Part shown: in pieces, positions 54,452 through 63,059 of the stretch
Numbering within the stretch: position 1 is the first letter of the stretch
Layout of the letters: each line of letters starts with the position of its first letter
Assembly: GCA_019686135.1 (NCBI GenBank)
Contig: JADGHL010000010.1
Coordinates: forward strand, 1 to 64,000
From: Myxococcaceae bacterium
GTDB taxonomy: Bacteria; Myxococcota; Myxococcia; Myxococcales; Myxococcaceae
Reading direction: 5' to 3'
Length of the DNA: 64,000 nt
The notes under the pieces: model-generated
What the model was told of the DNA's origin: nothing
The model's database searches: none
Seen by the model: the letters and a program-made list of their open reading frames with translations, nothing else
Translations under genes and position numbers: made by a program

Positions 54452-55408
54452 TCACCGCAGCGCCAGCACGACCTCCGCCGTCACCTCATGCACCACCTCG
54501 CCCACGAACGGCTCCGGCAACAGGTCGTTGAAGGTCGCCCACGAGCCATCCTGCAGCTGGGTCAGGCGCAGCCAGCGCGCGCCGAGCTGTGCGGAGGTGA
54601 GCGCGGCCTCGCTGCCGTACGCGTTCAAGCCACGGACAGCGAACGCGGTGGCCTGGGTGTTGCGCCCCTCCCAGCTCCCGTCCGAGCCCTGGGTGAGGAT
54701 CAGATGATCGGCGAGGTCCTTCTGGAAGCCCGCGAACCGACGGGTCCCCAACCGGCTGAGCGCTTCCAGCAGCGCCCCGCGCGAGGTGGTGAGGAACCCG
54801 CGCGGATCCCAGCCCTCTACCCAGCGCCCGCCCGACTTCACCGCCGCGGCGGCGATGTCTTCGGCCTTCTCCCGCTCGCCCACTGCGAGCGCGGCGCGGA
54901 TCGCCGACGCAGCGTCGTAGCCGATCAGCCGCCGATCCCGCTTGAGCATGAACCAGCGCTCGACGATCTCCTCCCCGCTGGCGCCGGCGTAGCGGCGATC
55001 GAACGCCTCCTTTGCGACCTCCCGGTAGCGCGGATCGCCGGTCAGATCGGCAGCGCCCACCAGCGCCTCGACGTCGGGGTCGTAGAGGAACTCGCCCTTC
55101 TGGTGACGGACGATCGCCGCTTCGGCGTAGCGTACGACCGCCGCAGTTGCATCGCACCGGGCGGACGTAGCGGCGAGCGCGGCGGCCACCACACCGGAGA
55201 TGCTCGGGGCCTCGCGTGCGTCACCGCGCTGCCACGACCAGCCGCCCTCCTTCTGCGCGGCGATCAACCCCTCGGATGCGCGACACACCTGCTCCACGGG
55301 GCTACGTCGCAGGTTCTCCGCGTAGCTCTTCGGGACGGGCTGTCCCGCCCACGCGGTCCCCACCGCCGCCATCCCAACGGAGATCACGCTGAGGCTCAGT
55401 CGCTTCAT
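54452..55408 (-). CDS. Secreted protein with alpha/alpha-toroid-like (prenyltransferase/squalene-cyclase-like) repeats
   Basis: This 318-residue protein has a signal peptide at about residues 1-22 (ending AWAGQ). Helical repeats with QW-like elements follow (GLIAAQKEGGWSWQRGDAREAPSISGVVAAALAA, ILTQGSDGSWEGRNTQATAFAVRGL, TQLQDGSWATFNDL). This pattern is found in squalene-hopene cyclase-type and terpenoid cylinder folds. Catalytic Asp clusters of cyclases are not seen, so an enzymatic role is uncertain. The ATG at 55408 sets a clean signal peptide. Confidence 0.72.
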   Translation of the reverse strand: MKRLSLSVISVGMAAVGTAWAGQPVPKSYAENLRRSPVEQVCRASEGLIAAQKEGGWSWQRGDAREAPSISGVVAAALAATSARCDATAAVVRYAEAAIVRHQKGEFLYDPDVEALVGAADLTGDPRYREVAKEAFDRRYAGASGEEIVERWFMLKRDRRLIGYDAASAIRAALAVGEREKAEDIAAAAVKSGGRWVEGWDPRGFLTTSRGALLEALSRLGTRRFAGFQKDLADHLILTQGSDGSWEGRNTQATAFAVRGLNAYGSEAALTSAQLGARWLRLTQLQDGSWATFNDLLPEPFVGEVVHEVTAEVVLALR

Positions 55409-55503
55409 GGGCGTCGACGATAGCCCCGACCTGCCCGCGGGCGCCAACGGCGCCCGGATCGCAACGGCCCGGACTGTGGGCTTGTGCTACGTACCCCGGC
55501 GAC

Positions 55504-56220
55504 ATGGACGCAAGCCCCACTGCCGCCGACCAGACTGTGGTTCTCGATCGGATGGAGTCGGCCACCCACTACAACGCATGGCTCGGGCGGAGGTTCCGCG
55601 AACACCTCGGTCGACGGGTGCTGGAGGTCGGCGCGGGTATCGGCACCATCACCGCGCAGATCGCCGGCGGCCGAGAGCTGGTGATCGCCCTCGAGGTGGA
55701 GCGCGAGTACGTCGACCGGCTCACCGAGCGCTTCCGCCACATGCCCAACGTGCGGCCGTACCTTTCCGACGTGACGCTGGCGGACTGGGAGAAGTTGCGC
55801 GAGGAGCGGCTGGACAGCGTCTTGCTCTCCAACGTGCTCGAGCACATCCCGGACGACGCCGCTGCGGTCCGGCGCTTCCGCGAGCTGCTCCCGCCGGGCG
55901 GCCGGCTGGTGCTCTTCGTCCCCGCGCTGCAGCAGCTCTTCGGATCGATGGACGAGGCGGTCGGCCACTACCGCCGCTACACGCCGGCCACCCTGCGCGC
56001 GGTGATGGAACAGAACGGCTTTCGCGTCTCCACCCTGGAGTGGATGAACGTGGTGGGGATCCCCGGCTGGTTCCTCAACAGCCGGATCCTCAAACGGCGC
56101 CACATCCCGCCGCTGCAGCTCAAGGTGTACGACACCATCGCGCCGCTGCTCGCGCGGCTCGAGTCGCACGTGAAGCTGCCGATCGGCCTCAGCCTGTTTG
56201 CGGTGGGAGAGGCGATCTGA
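55504..56220 (+). CDS. SAM-dependent class I methyltransferase
   Basis: This 238-residue enzyme has motif I VLEVGAGIGTITAQIAGG (about 38-55) and an acidic loop after motif I (VIALEVEREYVDRL). Motif IV is SVLLSNVLEHIPDD, followed by LLPPGGRLVLFVPALQQLFGSMDEAVGHYRRYTP. This arrangement is common in methyltransferases linked to lipid-carrier or glycan pathways. Target unknown. The gene is followed 23 nt later by a polytopic membrane protein on the same strand. Confidence 0.88.
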   Translation: MDASPTAADQTVVLDRMESATHYNAWLGRRFREHLGRRVLEVGAGIGTITAQIAGGRELVIALEVEREYVDRLTERFRHMPNVRPYLSDVTLADWEKLREERLDSVLLSNVLEHIPDDAAAVRRFRELLPPGGRLVLFVPALQQLFGSMDEAVGHYRRYTPATLRAVMEQNGFRVSTLEWMNVVGIPGWFLNSRILKRRHIPPLQLKVYDTIAPLLARLESHVKLPIGLSLFAVGEAI

Positions 56221-56243
56221 GCGACCGGGGCACACATCCGCTG

Positions 56244-58019
56244 ATGTCCGATCCATCCGCGTCGTCTCCGCCCACCGCGTCGTTCGTCCCCACGCGGCGC
56301 GATCCCTCCGCCGCCCCCGACACCCCGCAATGGCTCCGCCGCGCGCTCTTCGGCGTCGTCATTGGCCTCTACGTGCTGGCGTTTCCGTACCACCCGGCGC
56401 TCCGTTCGCCCAACGAGCTGTGCCGGTTGTGGCAGACCCGCGCTCTGGTGGACTTCCACACGCTCTCCCTCAACCGGGCGATCGCCACCTGGGGCTGGGT
56501 GGGCGACCTTTCCCGCATGGGCAACACGCTCTACCCGTCCAAGGCGCCGTTGCTCTCGTTCCTCGACGTGCCGGTGTACGCGGGGTTGAGGCTCTATTAC
56601 GGCAATGCGCCGGACGCGGTGCCGGAGCTGGCGTTGGTGTTCTGGTCACGGCTCTTCATCACGGTGCTGCCAACGCTGCTGATGCTGATCCTCGTGCGCC
56701 GCTTTCTGCGCACGTACCTTTCACCGAGGATCGCCGACGGGCTCACCGCCACGTACGCGCTGGGCACGCTCGCCTTCAGCTACTCGCTGCTCTTCATGAG
56801 CCACCAGACGACCGCGGTGCTGGTGTTCTCGTGCTTCTACGTCGTGTGGCGGTGTCTGCGCGGCGACTGGTGCGGATGGCGGCGATGGGCGGGCCTTCTT
56901 CTCGCGGGCGCGCTCGGCGGAGCCACGGTGGCGGCCGAGTACACGGGCGCGTTACCGGTGCTGGCCGTCTACGTGTGGGCGTGCGTGGCGGTGGTGCGGG
57001 AGAGGAGCGGTGAGACGACGAGCGCCCGCTCCAGGGCGTGGGCGATCTCCCGGGAGCTGGCGTTCGATGCCCTGCTCACCGCGCTGGGGGCGCTGCCGTT
57101 CCTCGCGTTCCTCATGTGGTATCACGCGCGGTGCTTCGGCGGCCCGTTCGAGTCCGGGTACAAGCACCTCAACGACCCGGGCTATCAGCCGTGGCACCTG
57201 GGCGGGTTCCTCGGCATCCGCTATCCGGATCCGCGTGCGTTCATGCTGTCGTACTTCTCTCCGCTGCGCGGGTTGTTCACGCTGGCGCCGTTCCTCCTCT
57301 TTGCGCCCTTCGGCGCGCTGCGGATGCGAAGGCAGATCCGCGAGGCGCTTCGCGCGGAGACGCCGGGCCCGTTCTCTCCCGCCGCCGATCGCACGCTGCC
57401 GGTGCTGGTGTGGCTTCTGCTCGCCGGCTACACGTACTTCACCTCGTCCTTCGCCTACGACTCGTGGGGCTGGACCACCGGGCCCAGGCACCTCACGCCG
57501 CTCGTGCCGTTTCTGCTGCTGCCCGTCGGCCTCGTGCTGGAGATGGCGCAGCAGGGCGGCGCGGTCGCGCGGATCGTCTCCGGAATCGCCGCGGCGCTGT
57601 GCGCGGGCGCGGTGATCGTCACCGGCACGCTCTCGCTGGTGAACTACATCCCCGACTCGGTTTCGAACGCGTTCTTCGCGCTCGCGGTGCCGCTGTTCCG
57701 GCACGGCTACCTTCCGCCTTCGGTGCTGGGCTTCGTGCTTCCCAACCCATGGAGCGGCACACCTTTGCTCGTGCTGGTGGCCGTCGCCGCCGTGCTGGTG
57801 TTCGTCGCGCTAACACCGCGCGATCCGAAGCGCGCCGTCGCATCGCCCGTGCCGGTGGTGGCGGCGGTTCTGGTACTGGCCTGCTACTTCGGAGCGCTGG
57901 CTCTGAGCGCCCGGCACGACGCGCGCGATGCGGGCGCACTGCGCCACCTCCAGCAGGATTGGGTGCAGCCCGTGAACGGCACCATCGGCAGCCGACCTTC
58001 AGCGGGAGGGCCGACGTAG
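56244..58019 (+). CDS. Polytopic membrane protein, GT-C-glycosyltransferase-like
   Basis: This 591-residue protein has a hydrophilic Pro/Ser start (1-28) and about 11-12 transmembrane helices. The first periplasmic loop contains SPNELCRLWQTRALVDFHTLSL, reminiscent of the acidic first loop of GT-C enzymes. A later loop reads FGGPFESGYKHLNDPGYQPWHLGGF. A lipid-linked sugar transferase role is inferred, not proven. Its 3' end overlaps the convergent regulator gene by 21 nt. Confidence 0.75.
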   Translation: MSDPSASSPPTASFVPTRRDPSAAPDTPQWLRRALFGVVIGLYVLAFPYHPALRSPNELCRLWQTRALVDFHTLSLNRAIATWGWVGDLSRMGNTLYPSKAPLLSFLDVPVYAGLRLYYGNAPDAVPELALVFWSRLFITVLPTLLMLILVRRFLRTYLSPRIADGLTATYALGTLAFSYSLLFMSHQTTAVLVFSCFYVVWRCLRGDWCGWRRWAGLLLAGALGGATVAAEYTGALPVLAVYVWACVAVVRERSGETTSARSRAWAISRELAFDALLTALGALPFLAFLMWYHARCFGGPFESGYKHLNDPGYQPWHLGGFLGIRYPDPRAFMLSYFSPLRGLFTLAPFLLFAPFGALRMRRQIREALRAETPGPFSPAADRTLPVLVWLLLAGYTYFTSSFAYDSWGWTTGPRHLTPLVPFLLLPVGLVLEMAQQGGAVARIVSGIAAALCAGAVIVTGTLSLVNYIPDSVSNAFFALAVPLFRHGYLPPSVLGFVLPNPWSGTPLLVLVAVAAVLVFVALTPRDPKRAVASPVPVVAAVLVLACYFGALALSARHDARDAGALRHLQQDWVQPVNGTIGSRPSAGGPT

Positions 58020-59423
58020 CCCCAGCCTCCCCATCCGGTACACCACCGTCCGCCTCGGCAGCCCGAGCTCGCGCGCGGCTTGGGTGACGTTCCAATGGGT
58101 CCGCCCCAGCACCTCCAACAGCGCGTCCTTCTCGAGACTCCGCATCGACGCGCGGAAGTTCCGCTCCCCGCGGCTCTCCTGAATCTGCCGCCAGGCACGC
58201 ACCACGGCGGGCGGGAGATCCTCCGCGCGCAGCTCGTCGGAAGCGCTCACCAGCGCGCCCAGCAGCACCGCATTGCGCAGCTCGCGCACATTGCCCGGCC
58301 AATCCCAGGCCTGCAGCGCGGCGCGCGCGTCCGCATTGAGCGCCAGCGCCCGCCGCCCGAGCCATCCGCGCGCGCGCTGCACTGCCTGCATGGCATGGGC
58401 GAGCACCTCGCTGGGACGATCGCGCAGCGGCGGCACCGCCAGCTCGGCGCGGAAGTACCTCTCGCGGATCGCCTCGCTCAGGGGAGCTCGCACCGTGACC
58501 AGCACGCGCGCGCGACCGCGCAGCGCCTCCAGGCGCGCCGCCTGGGCGCTCTGCTCCAGCGCGTCGAAGGACTCCAGCAGCACCGTGCCGCCGCCCGGCT
58601 CCACCTCGGCGTGCCTGCCGGAGTTGGCGGCCGGGTTGGCGCAGTCCACGCGGATCAGCGAATCCGACCGGTGGCCGCTGTGCGCGTGGAGGTGGAAGGC
58701 CCAGCGTGCCCGCCCCGAGCCCGGCTCGCCCACGAAGGCCACCGCGCCCTCGGAAGCGGAGAGGCGTTCGATCAACGCGCGCAGCCGCACCATCGCCGGA
58801 TCCACGGCTATAGGCCCGTCGAAGGGGCGTTCGGGCGGCTCGTTCGCGCCGAGCGCCGTGAGCGCCGCGCTCCACATCGCATCCAGCGTGCGGCCATCCC
58901 GCGGCGCCTGCGCGAAGCCTACGCGTCCGCCGGCGGCGGTGATGCGCGTCCACAACTCCTCCGCGCGGTCGGCGTCGAACGCGAGCACGAAGGTGACCTC
59001 CGGGCTTCGCTCGCACACCTCCACCGAGTCGGGCCAGGCAAGGTGCGCGACGCCGCAGGCGATGCCGAGGTGGAGCGACCCGCGCGGCGGCAGGCGGCGC
59101 AGCTCCGCGCGGACCCGCGCCTCGAACTGCTCGGCAGTCCAGCGCACCGGTTCCGGGCGGGGCTCGCGCACGGTCGCGCGCTGCACGAGGAGGGTGGTGT
59201 CCCCGGCGCGGAGCTGATCGCCCGAACGGAGCTCAGAGACGCCGGCCACCTGCACGTCGTTGAGGAGCACCTGGCCCGGCCTGTCTGCCCGCAGCTCGAG
59301 CAGCCCCGAGCCGGGCGGTGAGATCAAAGTGGCGTGGACGTCGCCGGGGAGGGAGAACCGTTCCCCCGCGCCGAGCTCGACGGTGCGGGCCGCCGTTTCA
59401 GTGACCACGATGATCCGCCACAC
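57999..59423 (-). CDS. FHA / AAA+-like / Fis-HTH regulator lacking sigma-54 activator motifs
   Basis: This protein of about 474 residues is organised like a sigma-54 enhancer-binding protein but is degenerate. The N-terminus is FHA-like (TVELGAGERFSLPGDVHATL, VLLNDVQVAGVSELRSGDQL). The Walker A equivalent is GEPGSGRA (Lys replaced by Arg), and Walker B is GGTVLLES without Asp-Glu. The GAFTGA loop is absent, since CANPAANSGRHAE passes directly to the Walker B strand. The lid WDWPGNVRELRNAV and a C-terminal Fis helix-turn-helix (THWNVTQAARELGLPRRTVVYRMGRLGL) remain. It may bind DNA without activating sigma-54 holoenzyme. Start uncertain: GTG 59423 or 59408. Confidence 0.82.
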   Translation of the reverse strand: MWRIIVVTETAARTVELGAGERFSLPGDVHATLISPPGSGLLELRADRPGQVLLNDVQVAGVSELRSGDQLRAGDTTLLVQRATVREPRPEPVRWTAEQFEARVRAELRRLPPRGSLHLGIACGVAHLAWPDSVEVCERSPEVTFVLAFDADRAEELWTRITAAGGRVGFAQAPRDGRTLDAMWSAALTALGANEPPERPFDGPIAVDPAMVRLRALIERLSASEGAVAFVGEPGSGRARWAFHLHAHSGHRSDSLIRVDCANPAANSGRHAEVEPGGGTVLLESFDALEQSAQAARLEALRGRARVLVTVRAPLSEAIRERYFRAELAVPPLRDRPSEVLAHAMQAVQRARGWLGRRALALNADARAALQAWDWPGNVRELRNAVLLGALVSASDELRAEDLPPAVVRAWRQIQESRGERNFRASMRSLEKDALLEVLGRTHWNVTQAARELGLPRRTVVYRMGRLGLRRPSR

Positions 59424-59600
59424 GCGCGCCAAGGTACCGCAGGGGACCGTGCGACGGCGCTTCGGCCGCCCCGGGTGGCGCGCTACACTCGCGGCGGTCA
59501 CACCCTGTAGTCAAAGACGCCACGTCCCCGGAGTGAAGCTTCGCGGCTCGAGCACGTCGGAGTTGCACCCATTCCGGACCATCCGTTGGAGACATCCCAC

Positions 59601-59921
59601 ATGAAGAAGCTCTGTGCAGGCCTGGTTCTCGCTATCTCCTTCGCCTCCGCGACCGCGTTCGCCGACGACACAGCCGATCTGTGGAAGGCCAAGTGCAAGT
59701 CGTGCCACGGCGCGGACGGCAAGGCCGACACCAAGGAGGGCCGCAAGAGCAAGATCGACGACATGAGCACCGCGGAGTGGCAGTCGAAGCACTCGGACGC
59801 GGAGATCAAGAAGGTCATCTCCGAGGGCAAGCCGGACACGAAGATGAAGCCCTACAAGGACAAGCTCTCCGAGGCGGAGATCGACGGGCTGGTGAAGTAC
59901 ATCCGCGGCCTCAAGCAGTAG
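59601..59921 (+). CDS. Small monohaem cytochrome c
   Basis: This 106-residue periplasmic protein has a signal peptide cleaved near residue 21 (AFADD), the haem-binding CKSCH at about 32-36, and a distal Met in DTKMKPYKDKL. The fold matches class I cytochrome c555/c6-like proteins with the terminal helix EIDGLVKYIRGLK. It would carry electrons between membrane complexes. GGAGA lies 9 nt before the ATG. No oxidase or reductase genes are adjacent. Confidence 0.93.
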   Translation: MKKLCAGLVLAISFASATAFADDTADLWKAKCKSCHGADGKADTKEGRKSKIDDMSTAEWQSKHSDAEIKKVISEGKPDTKMKPYKDKLSEAEIDGLVKYIRGLKQ

Positions 59922-59928
59922 CCGGGCG

Positions 59929-59959
59929 GGCGCGGCGGCCGGAAGCGGGCGGCCGCGCC
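59929..59959 (+). terminator. Hairpin after cytochrome c gene
   Basis: GGCGCGGC (59929-59936) pairs with GCCGCGCC (59952-59959) around a 15-nt loop, 8 nt after the stop codon. It is followed by TGAATAAAG rather than a T-tract, so it may act as a weak terminator or a 3' stabiliser. Confidence 0.4.
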
Positions 59960-60034
59960 TGAATAAAGACCGTGGCCGCTCCGTCGCCAGATTGCATCGC
60001 GCGGAGCGCGCCCGTCGCAGAACGGAGCAGAACC

Positions 60035-60355
60035 ATGCGGAACCTCGCCGTCGCCCTCGTTTCCCTCTTCGCCCTGGTCACCCTTCTTCAGACGCTGCGC
60101 GCGGAGGCGACCCCGTTCGTCCGGGTGGGTTCGGAGGCGCTGAGCGCCCCGGTCCCGCTGGAGGCGTGCGGGGCGATCGCCGCCGAGAAGAAGAAGAAGG
60201 ACGACCGGAAGAAGAAGAAGCAGGACGACAAGGACGAGGAGGACGAGGAGGACTACCGGTCCTACAGAGGCGGGATCGCCGCGCTGCAGCTGGTCGACCC
60301 CGCCGTGCTCCGTCAGGGAATCCAGGCCCGGAGCGTGTTGGAATTGTCGAGGTAG
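60035..60355 (+). CDS. Small secreted protein with Lys/Asp/Glu-rich segment
   Basis: This 106-residue protein starts with a signal-like helix (residues 1-23). After a short hydrophobic part it has a highly charged stretch at about residues 51-74, Lys-rich then Asp/Glu-rich, before YRSYRGG and a neutral tail. GGAG lies 9 nt before the ATG. The last 43 bp overlap the convergent lipoprotein gene, so the C-terminus is less certain. No family recognised. Confidence 0.55.
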   Translation: MRNLAVALVSLFALVTLLQTLRAEATPFVRVGSEALSAPVPLEACGAIAAEKKKKDDRKKKKQDDKDEEDEEDYRSYRGGIAALQLVDPAVLRQGIQARSVLELSR

Positions 60356-62547
60356 AGGACCCCGGGCTTGATGCCGAACATCACCGGCACGTAGCGCTGT
60401 TCGAAAACGTTGGCAGAGAGGGTCAGACTCGACGGCGCAGTGGCGATCACCGTCCAGGGGTGATCAAAGCAGCCGGTATCCACGACGCGCTCGCGCAGCT
60501 CGAGCTTGCCAGCCGAGTTCAACCCGGCGCCGAGAATCTTGTTGGGATCGATGTGCTGGGCAATGACGAGGTTCTCGTTCAGAGGGCGAACCGACTCGGA
60601 CGGGGTGAGGATTGGACAAATCATGCTCGACCCGCATGCCTTGACACACCACTCCCGGATCTTGCCGTCGTACAGGCTGTACCATGTCGTGAGCATGAAC
60701 TTGCCATTCCCGGGGTACACCAGACGTGCGCGGCGGTCTGCCGGCGAAATCTGATAGGTCAGGTACGAGGGAAACCCGCAGAAATAGTCCCAACCAAAGC
60801 AGTAGCACCTGCGCTCGCTGATTGTGAGCGTGAGGTCGTCGTACCCTGCTGCGGCCCAGGCATTCCTGTGGTGTCCGGCAATGCTCGAGGCTTCCTCAAA
60901 CGGAGCGTTCTCCACCAGGGTGCCCGCCCGATAGAGTCCACCCGAGGCATCGAGATACGCGAAATCCGCGCCGGGGTCGTCGGCGCAGCCAGGCTTGAAC
61001 GGGACAATCGCAAGAGCGCTGCTCCCGCCAACCTGTGAGACCGCCCCATTCGGGTCGACCGTGGCCGCGTATTTGGTGCCGTTCTGAGCGTCGAAACCGA
61101 ACCCGCGGTAACGTAGCGCGGTCAGCTGGGGCGTGTTGACCTCCCGGTGGCTGGAGATTGTGAAATCCGAAGTGCTACCCGCACTGACGGTCTTCTTCGC
61201 AACGTAGTTGCCGGATTGAGGATCGATCTCGCCAAATTCGACGAACCCACCCGGCTTTCGATAGACGATCGACACCACACCATCCTCGTCGGAGATCGCG
61301 TCGAACCTCTCGGAAGAAGTCGCATCCACGCTCAGGGAGAACGTGGACGGGTTGGGGGCGGCGGGCGCGGTCAGGAAGGTCGATCCGGTGTAGCTCGGAC
61401 TCGGATTCCCATACGCGTCGACCACCACGCCGGCCGGAAGGGTGAGCGTGTAGACGGCATAGTTGTTGAGCGGAATCGTGAAGGTGCTCTTCGTCTGGGT
61501 CGGCAACGCCACCGGCGGGGTGAAAACGGTCATGCCGCTCTGGAACGTCACCGGTTCGCTGAAGGTCAGCGTCAGGTTGGCATCGACGAGGCGCGCGTTG
61601 TTCGCTGGAATGCTGGAGACGAGAGTGGGCGCCACGCGGTCCACGCTGTAGGCGACCTGCTGGGTCACCTTGTTGCCCATCCGGTCGGTGGCCGTGAGCT
61701 CGATGCCGTAGGTCTTTCCGTTGTCGGTCGCCTGCGTGGGAATGGGCAACGACGTGCCGGTGACGGCGAAGGGCGTGGGGTCCGGGAGGATCCGCAGTGA
61801 CGTGGTGAAAGCGCTGTCCCCGTCGGAGCTCGTCCAGGTGACCACCACGTTGCTGTTACCCGCCATGTCCGCGATGTTGAACTTCTGCCCGTCGGTGGGG
61901 AAGGTGATCGCCACCTTCGGCGCCACGCGATCGACAATGACGTTGCGCGTGAGGGTGGTGGCATTGCCCGCCGCATCCGCGGCGCGGATCACCACCGCGT
62001 GCTCGACGAAATCTTCGAGCGCGAGCGGCACCTCGGCCACGAAGTCCCCTGCGGGCTCTTGCGCCCACTGCACCTCGCGCGGGCCCATGCCGTCGTCGAA
62101 GTCCACGGTCACGTTGAGCGGCAACGAAGAGCCATCGGTGGCATGGCCTTCGAAGGTGAGCGACTCGACGCCCAGGCCGCCCACCAACAGCGGATCCGGC
62201 TCCTCCGCCGGCGCGGTCACCACGAGGGTGGGCGCGACCAGGTCCACGCGCACGTTCACCTGCGCATCGCACGCGTTCCCGGCGTCGTCCACCACGTGGA
62301 GCGCGAGCGTGTGGGGGACGTCGTCATCGGCCGGATTGAGCGCCCAGGTCCAACTGCCGTCGCCGATGGTGGCCGGCAGCGGCTCTGGAGTGGCGGTCCC
62401 GTCGACGGTGAGGGAGATCGCCTTAAGCGCCTTCGAGCCGTCGTCGGCCTGGAACCGCACCTCGAAGCTGGGGCCGCCGGCAGCGTTGATCGCCGCGCCG
62501 TCCACCGGGGCAACGAAGGCACAGGAGGGCGCAACGTTGTCGACTAG
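60313..62547 (-). CDS. Surface lipoprotein, 3' part of a frameshift-split gene
   Basis: This frame of about 745 residues continues the protein that starts at 62984 but is one base out of register with it. It encodes several Ig-like beta domains (NVAPSCAFVAPVDGAAINAAGG, VAPTLVVTAPAEEPD, VAPKVAITFPTDGQKFN) and then a Big_5/SbsA-type domain (VAPTLVSSIPANNARLVDANLTLTFSEPV). A C-terminal region of about 270 residues ends PGVLYLDNSNTLRAWIP and is shared with the protein at 63060-64000. The frame stays open to 62685 but those first residues are out-of-frame sequence. Surface or secreted binding role inferred. Confidence 0.75.
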   Translation of the reverse strand, partial: LVDNVAPSCAFVAPVDGAAINAAGGPSFEVRFQADDGSKALKAISLTVDGTATPEPLPATIGDGSWTWALNPADDDVPHTLALHVVDDAGNACDAQVNVRVDLVAPTLVVTAPAEEPDPLLVGGLGVESLTFEGHATDGSSLPLNVTVDFDDGMGPREVQWAQEPAGDFVAEVPLALEDFVEHAVVIRAADAAGNATTLTRNVIVDRVAPKVAITFPTDGQKFNIADMAGNSNVVVTWTSSDGDSAFTTSLRILPDPTPFAVTGTSLPIPTQATDNGKTYGIELTATDRMGNKVTQQVAYSVDRVAPTLVSSIPANNARLVDANLTLTFSEPVTFQSGMTVFTPPVALPTQTKSTFTIPLNNYAVYTLTLPAGVVVDAYGNPSPSYTGSTFLTAPAAPNPSTFSLSVDATSSERFDAISDEDGVVSIVYRKPGGFVEFGEIDPQSGNYVAKKTVSAGSTSDFTISSHREVNTPQLTALRYRGFGFDAQNGTKYAATVDPNGAVSQVGGSSALAIVPFKPGCADDPGADFAYLDASGGLYRAGTLVENAPFEEASSIAGHHRNAWAAAGYDDLTLTISERRCYCFGWDYFCGFPSYLTYQISPADRRARLVYPGNGKFMLTTWYSLYDGKIREWCVKACGSSMICPILTPSESVRPLNENLVIAQHIDPNKILGAGLNSAGKLELRERVVDTGCFDHPWTVIATAPSSLTLSANVFEQRYVPVMFGIKPGVLYLDNSNTLRAWIP

Positions 62548-62984
62548 ACGTCCACGTCCGCCACCCCCTCCTGATTGAGCGCGTCGAAAGCGCGCACGCG
62601 GAGCTTGGCCGACTTCGCGTCCAGCTTCGGCAACGGGACGGTGGCGGTGAACTTCCCATCGTCGCCGACCTTCACGTCCACCCACTCCCCGCCTTGGACG
62701 CTGGCCTCGGTGTGGACGAGCTTCCCCGCGTCATCCACCACCGTGCCGGTGATCTCGGCGCTATCCCCGGTGAGCCGTGTGGAGGCCTGCGGCGTGTCGA
62801 TGGTCACCTTCGGCGCGACCTCCGCGACGCAGAGCTTCGTCACGGCATCACAGACCTCACCTGCTTTGCAGACCGCGTCGCCGCATCGGTCGCCGCCCGC
62901 GGGTGGCTCCGGGTTGCTGCAACCGCACAGCGCGATGCCCGAGAGGACGCCGAGCGCCAGCACACAGGTGCTTACGGACTTCAT
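62544..62984 (-). CDS. Surface lipoprotein, 5' part of a frameshift-split gene
   Basis: This is a 146-residue frame with a signal peptide and lipobox ALCGC (about residues 18-22). A Cys-rich segment (CGDAVCKAGEVCDAVTKLC) and one Ig-like domain (APKVTIDTPQASTRLTGDSAEITG) follow. It stops at TAG (62544) right after GVADVDV, where the frame one base over continues with VDNVAPSC. AGGGGGAG just upstream of the ATG is a strong ribosome-binding site. The intact ancestor, or the true sequence, would span 60313-62984 (about 890 residues). Confidence 0.78.
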   Translation of the reverse strand: MKSVSTCVLALGVLSGIALCGCSNPEPPAGGDRCGDAVCKAGEVCDAVTKLCVAEVAPKVTIDTPQASTRLTGDSAEITGTVVDDAGKLVHTEASVQGGEWVDVKVGDDGKFTATVPLPKLDAKSAKLRVRAFDALNQEGVADVDV

Positions 62985-63036
62985 GAACTCCCCCTGTTCT
63001 CTCGATTTGACGGTTGAGCGACTCTGCTATGGCCGA

Positions 63037-63055
63037 GCGGCTCTTGACAAGCCGC
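63037..63055 (-). terminator. Small hairpin between the two paralogous surface protein genes
   Basis: GCGGCT and AGCCGC form a 6-bp stem with a 7-nt loop starting 5 nt after the stop codon at 63060 on the minus strand. There is no T-tract. It may attenuate transcription between the paralogues. The minus-strand loop contains TTGTCA, which could instead be part of a promoter for the downstream copy. Confidence 0.25.
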
Positions 63056-63059
63056 ACCG

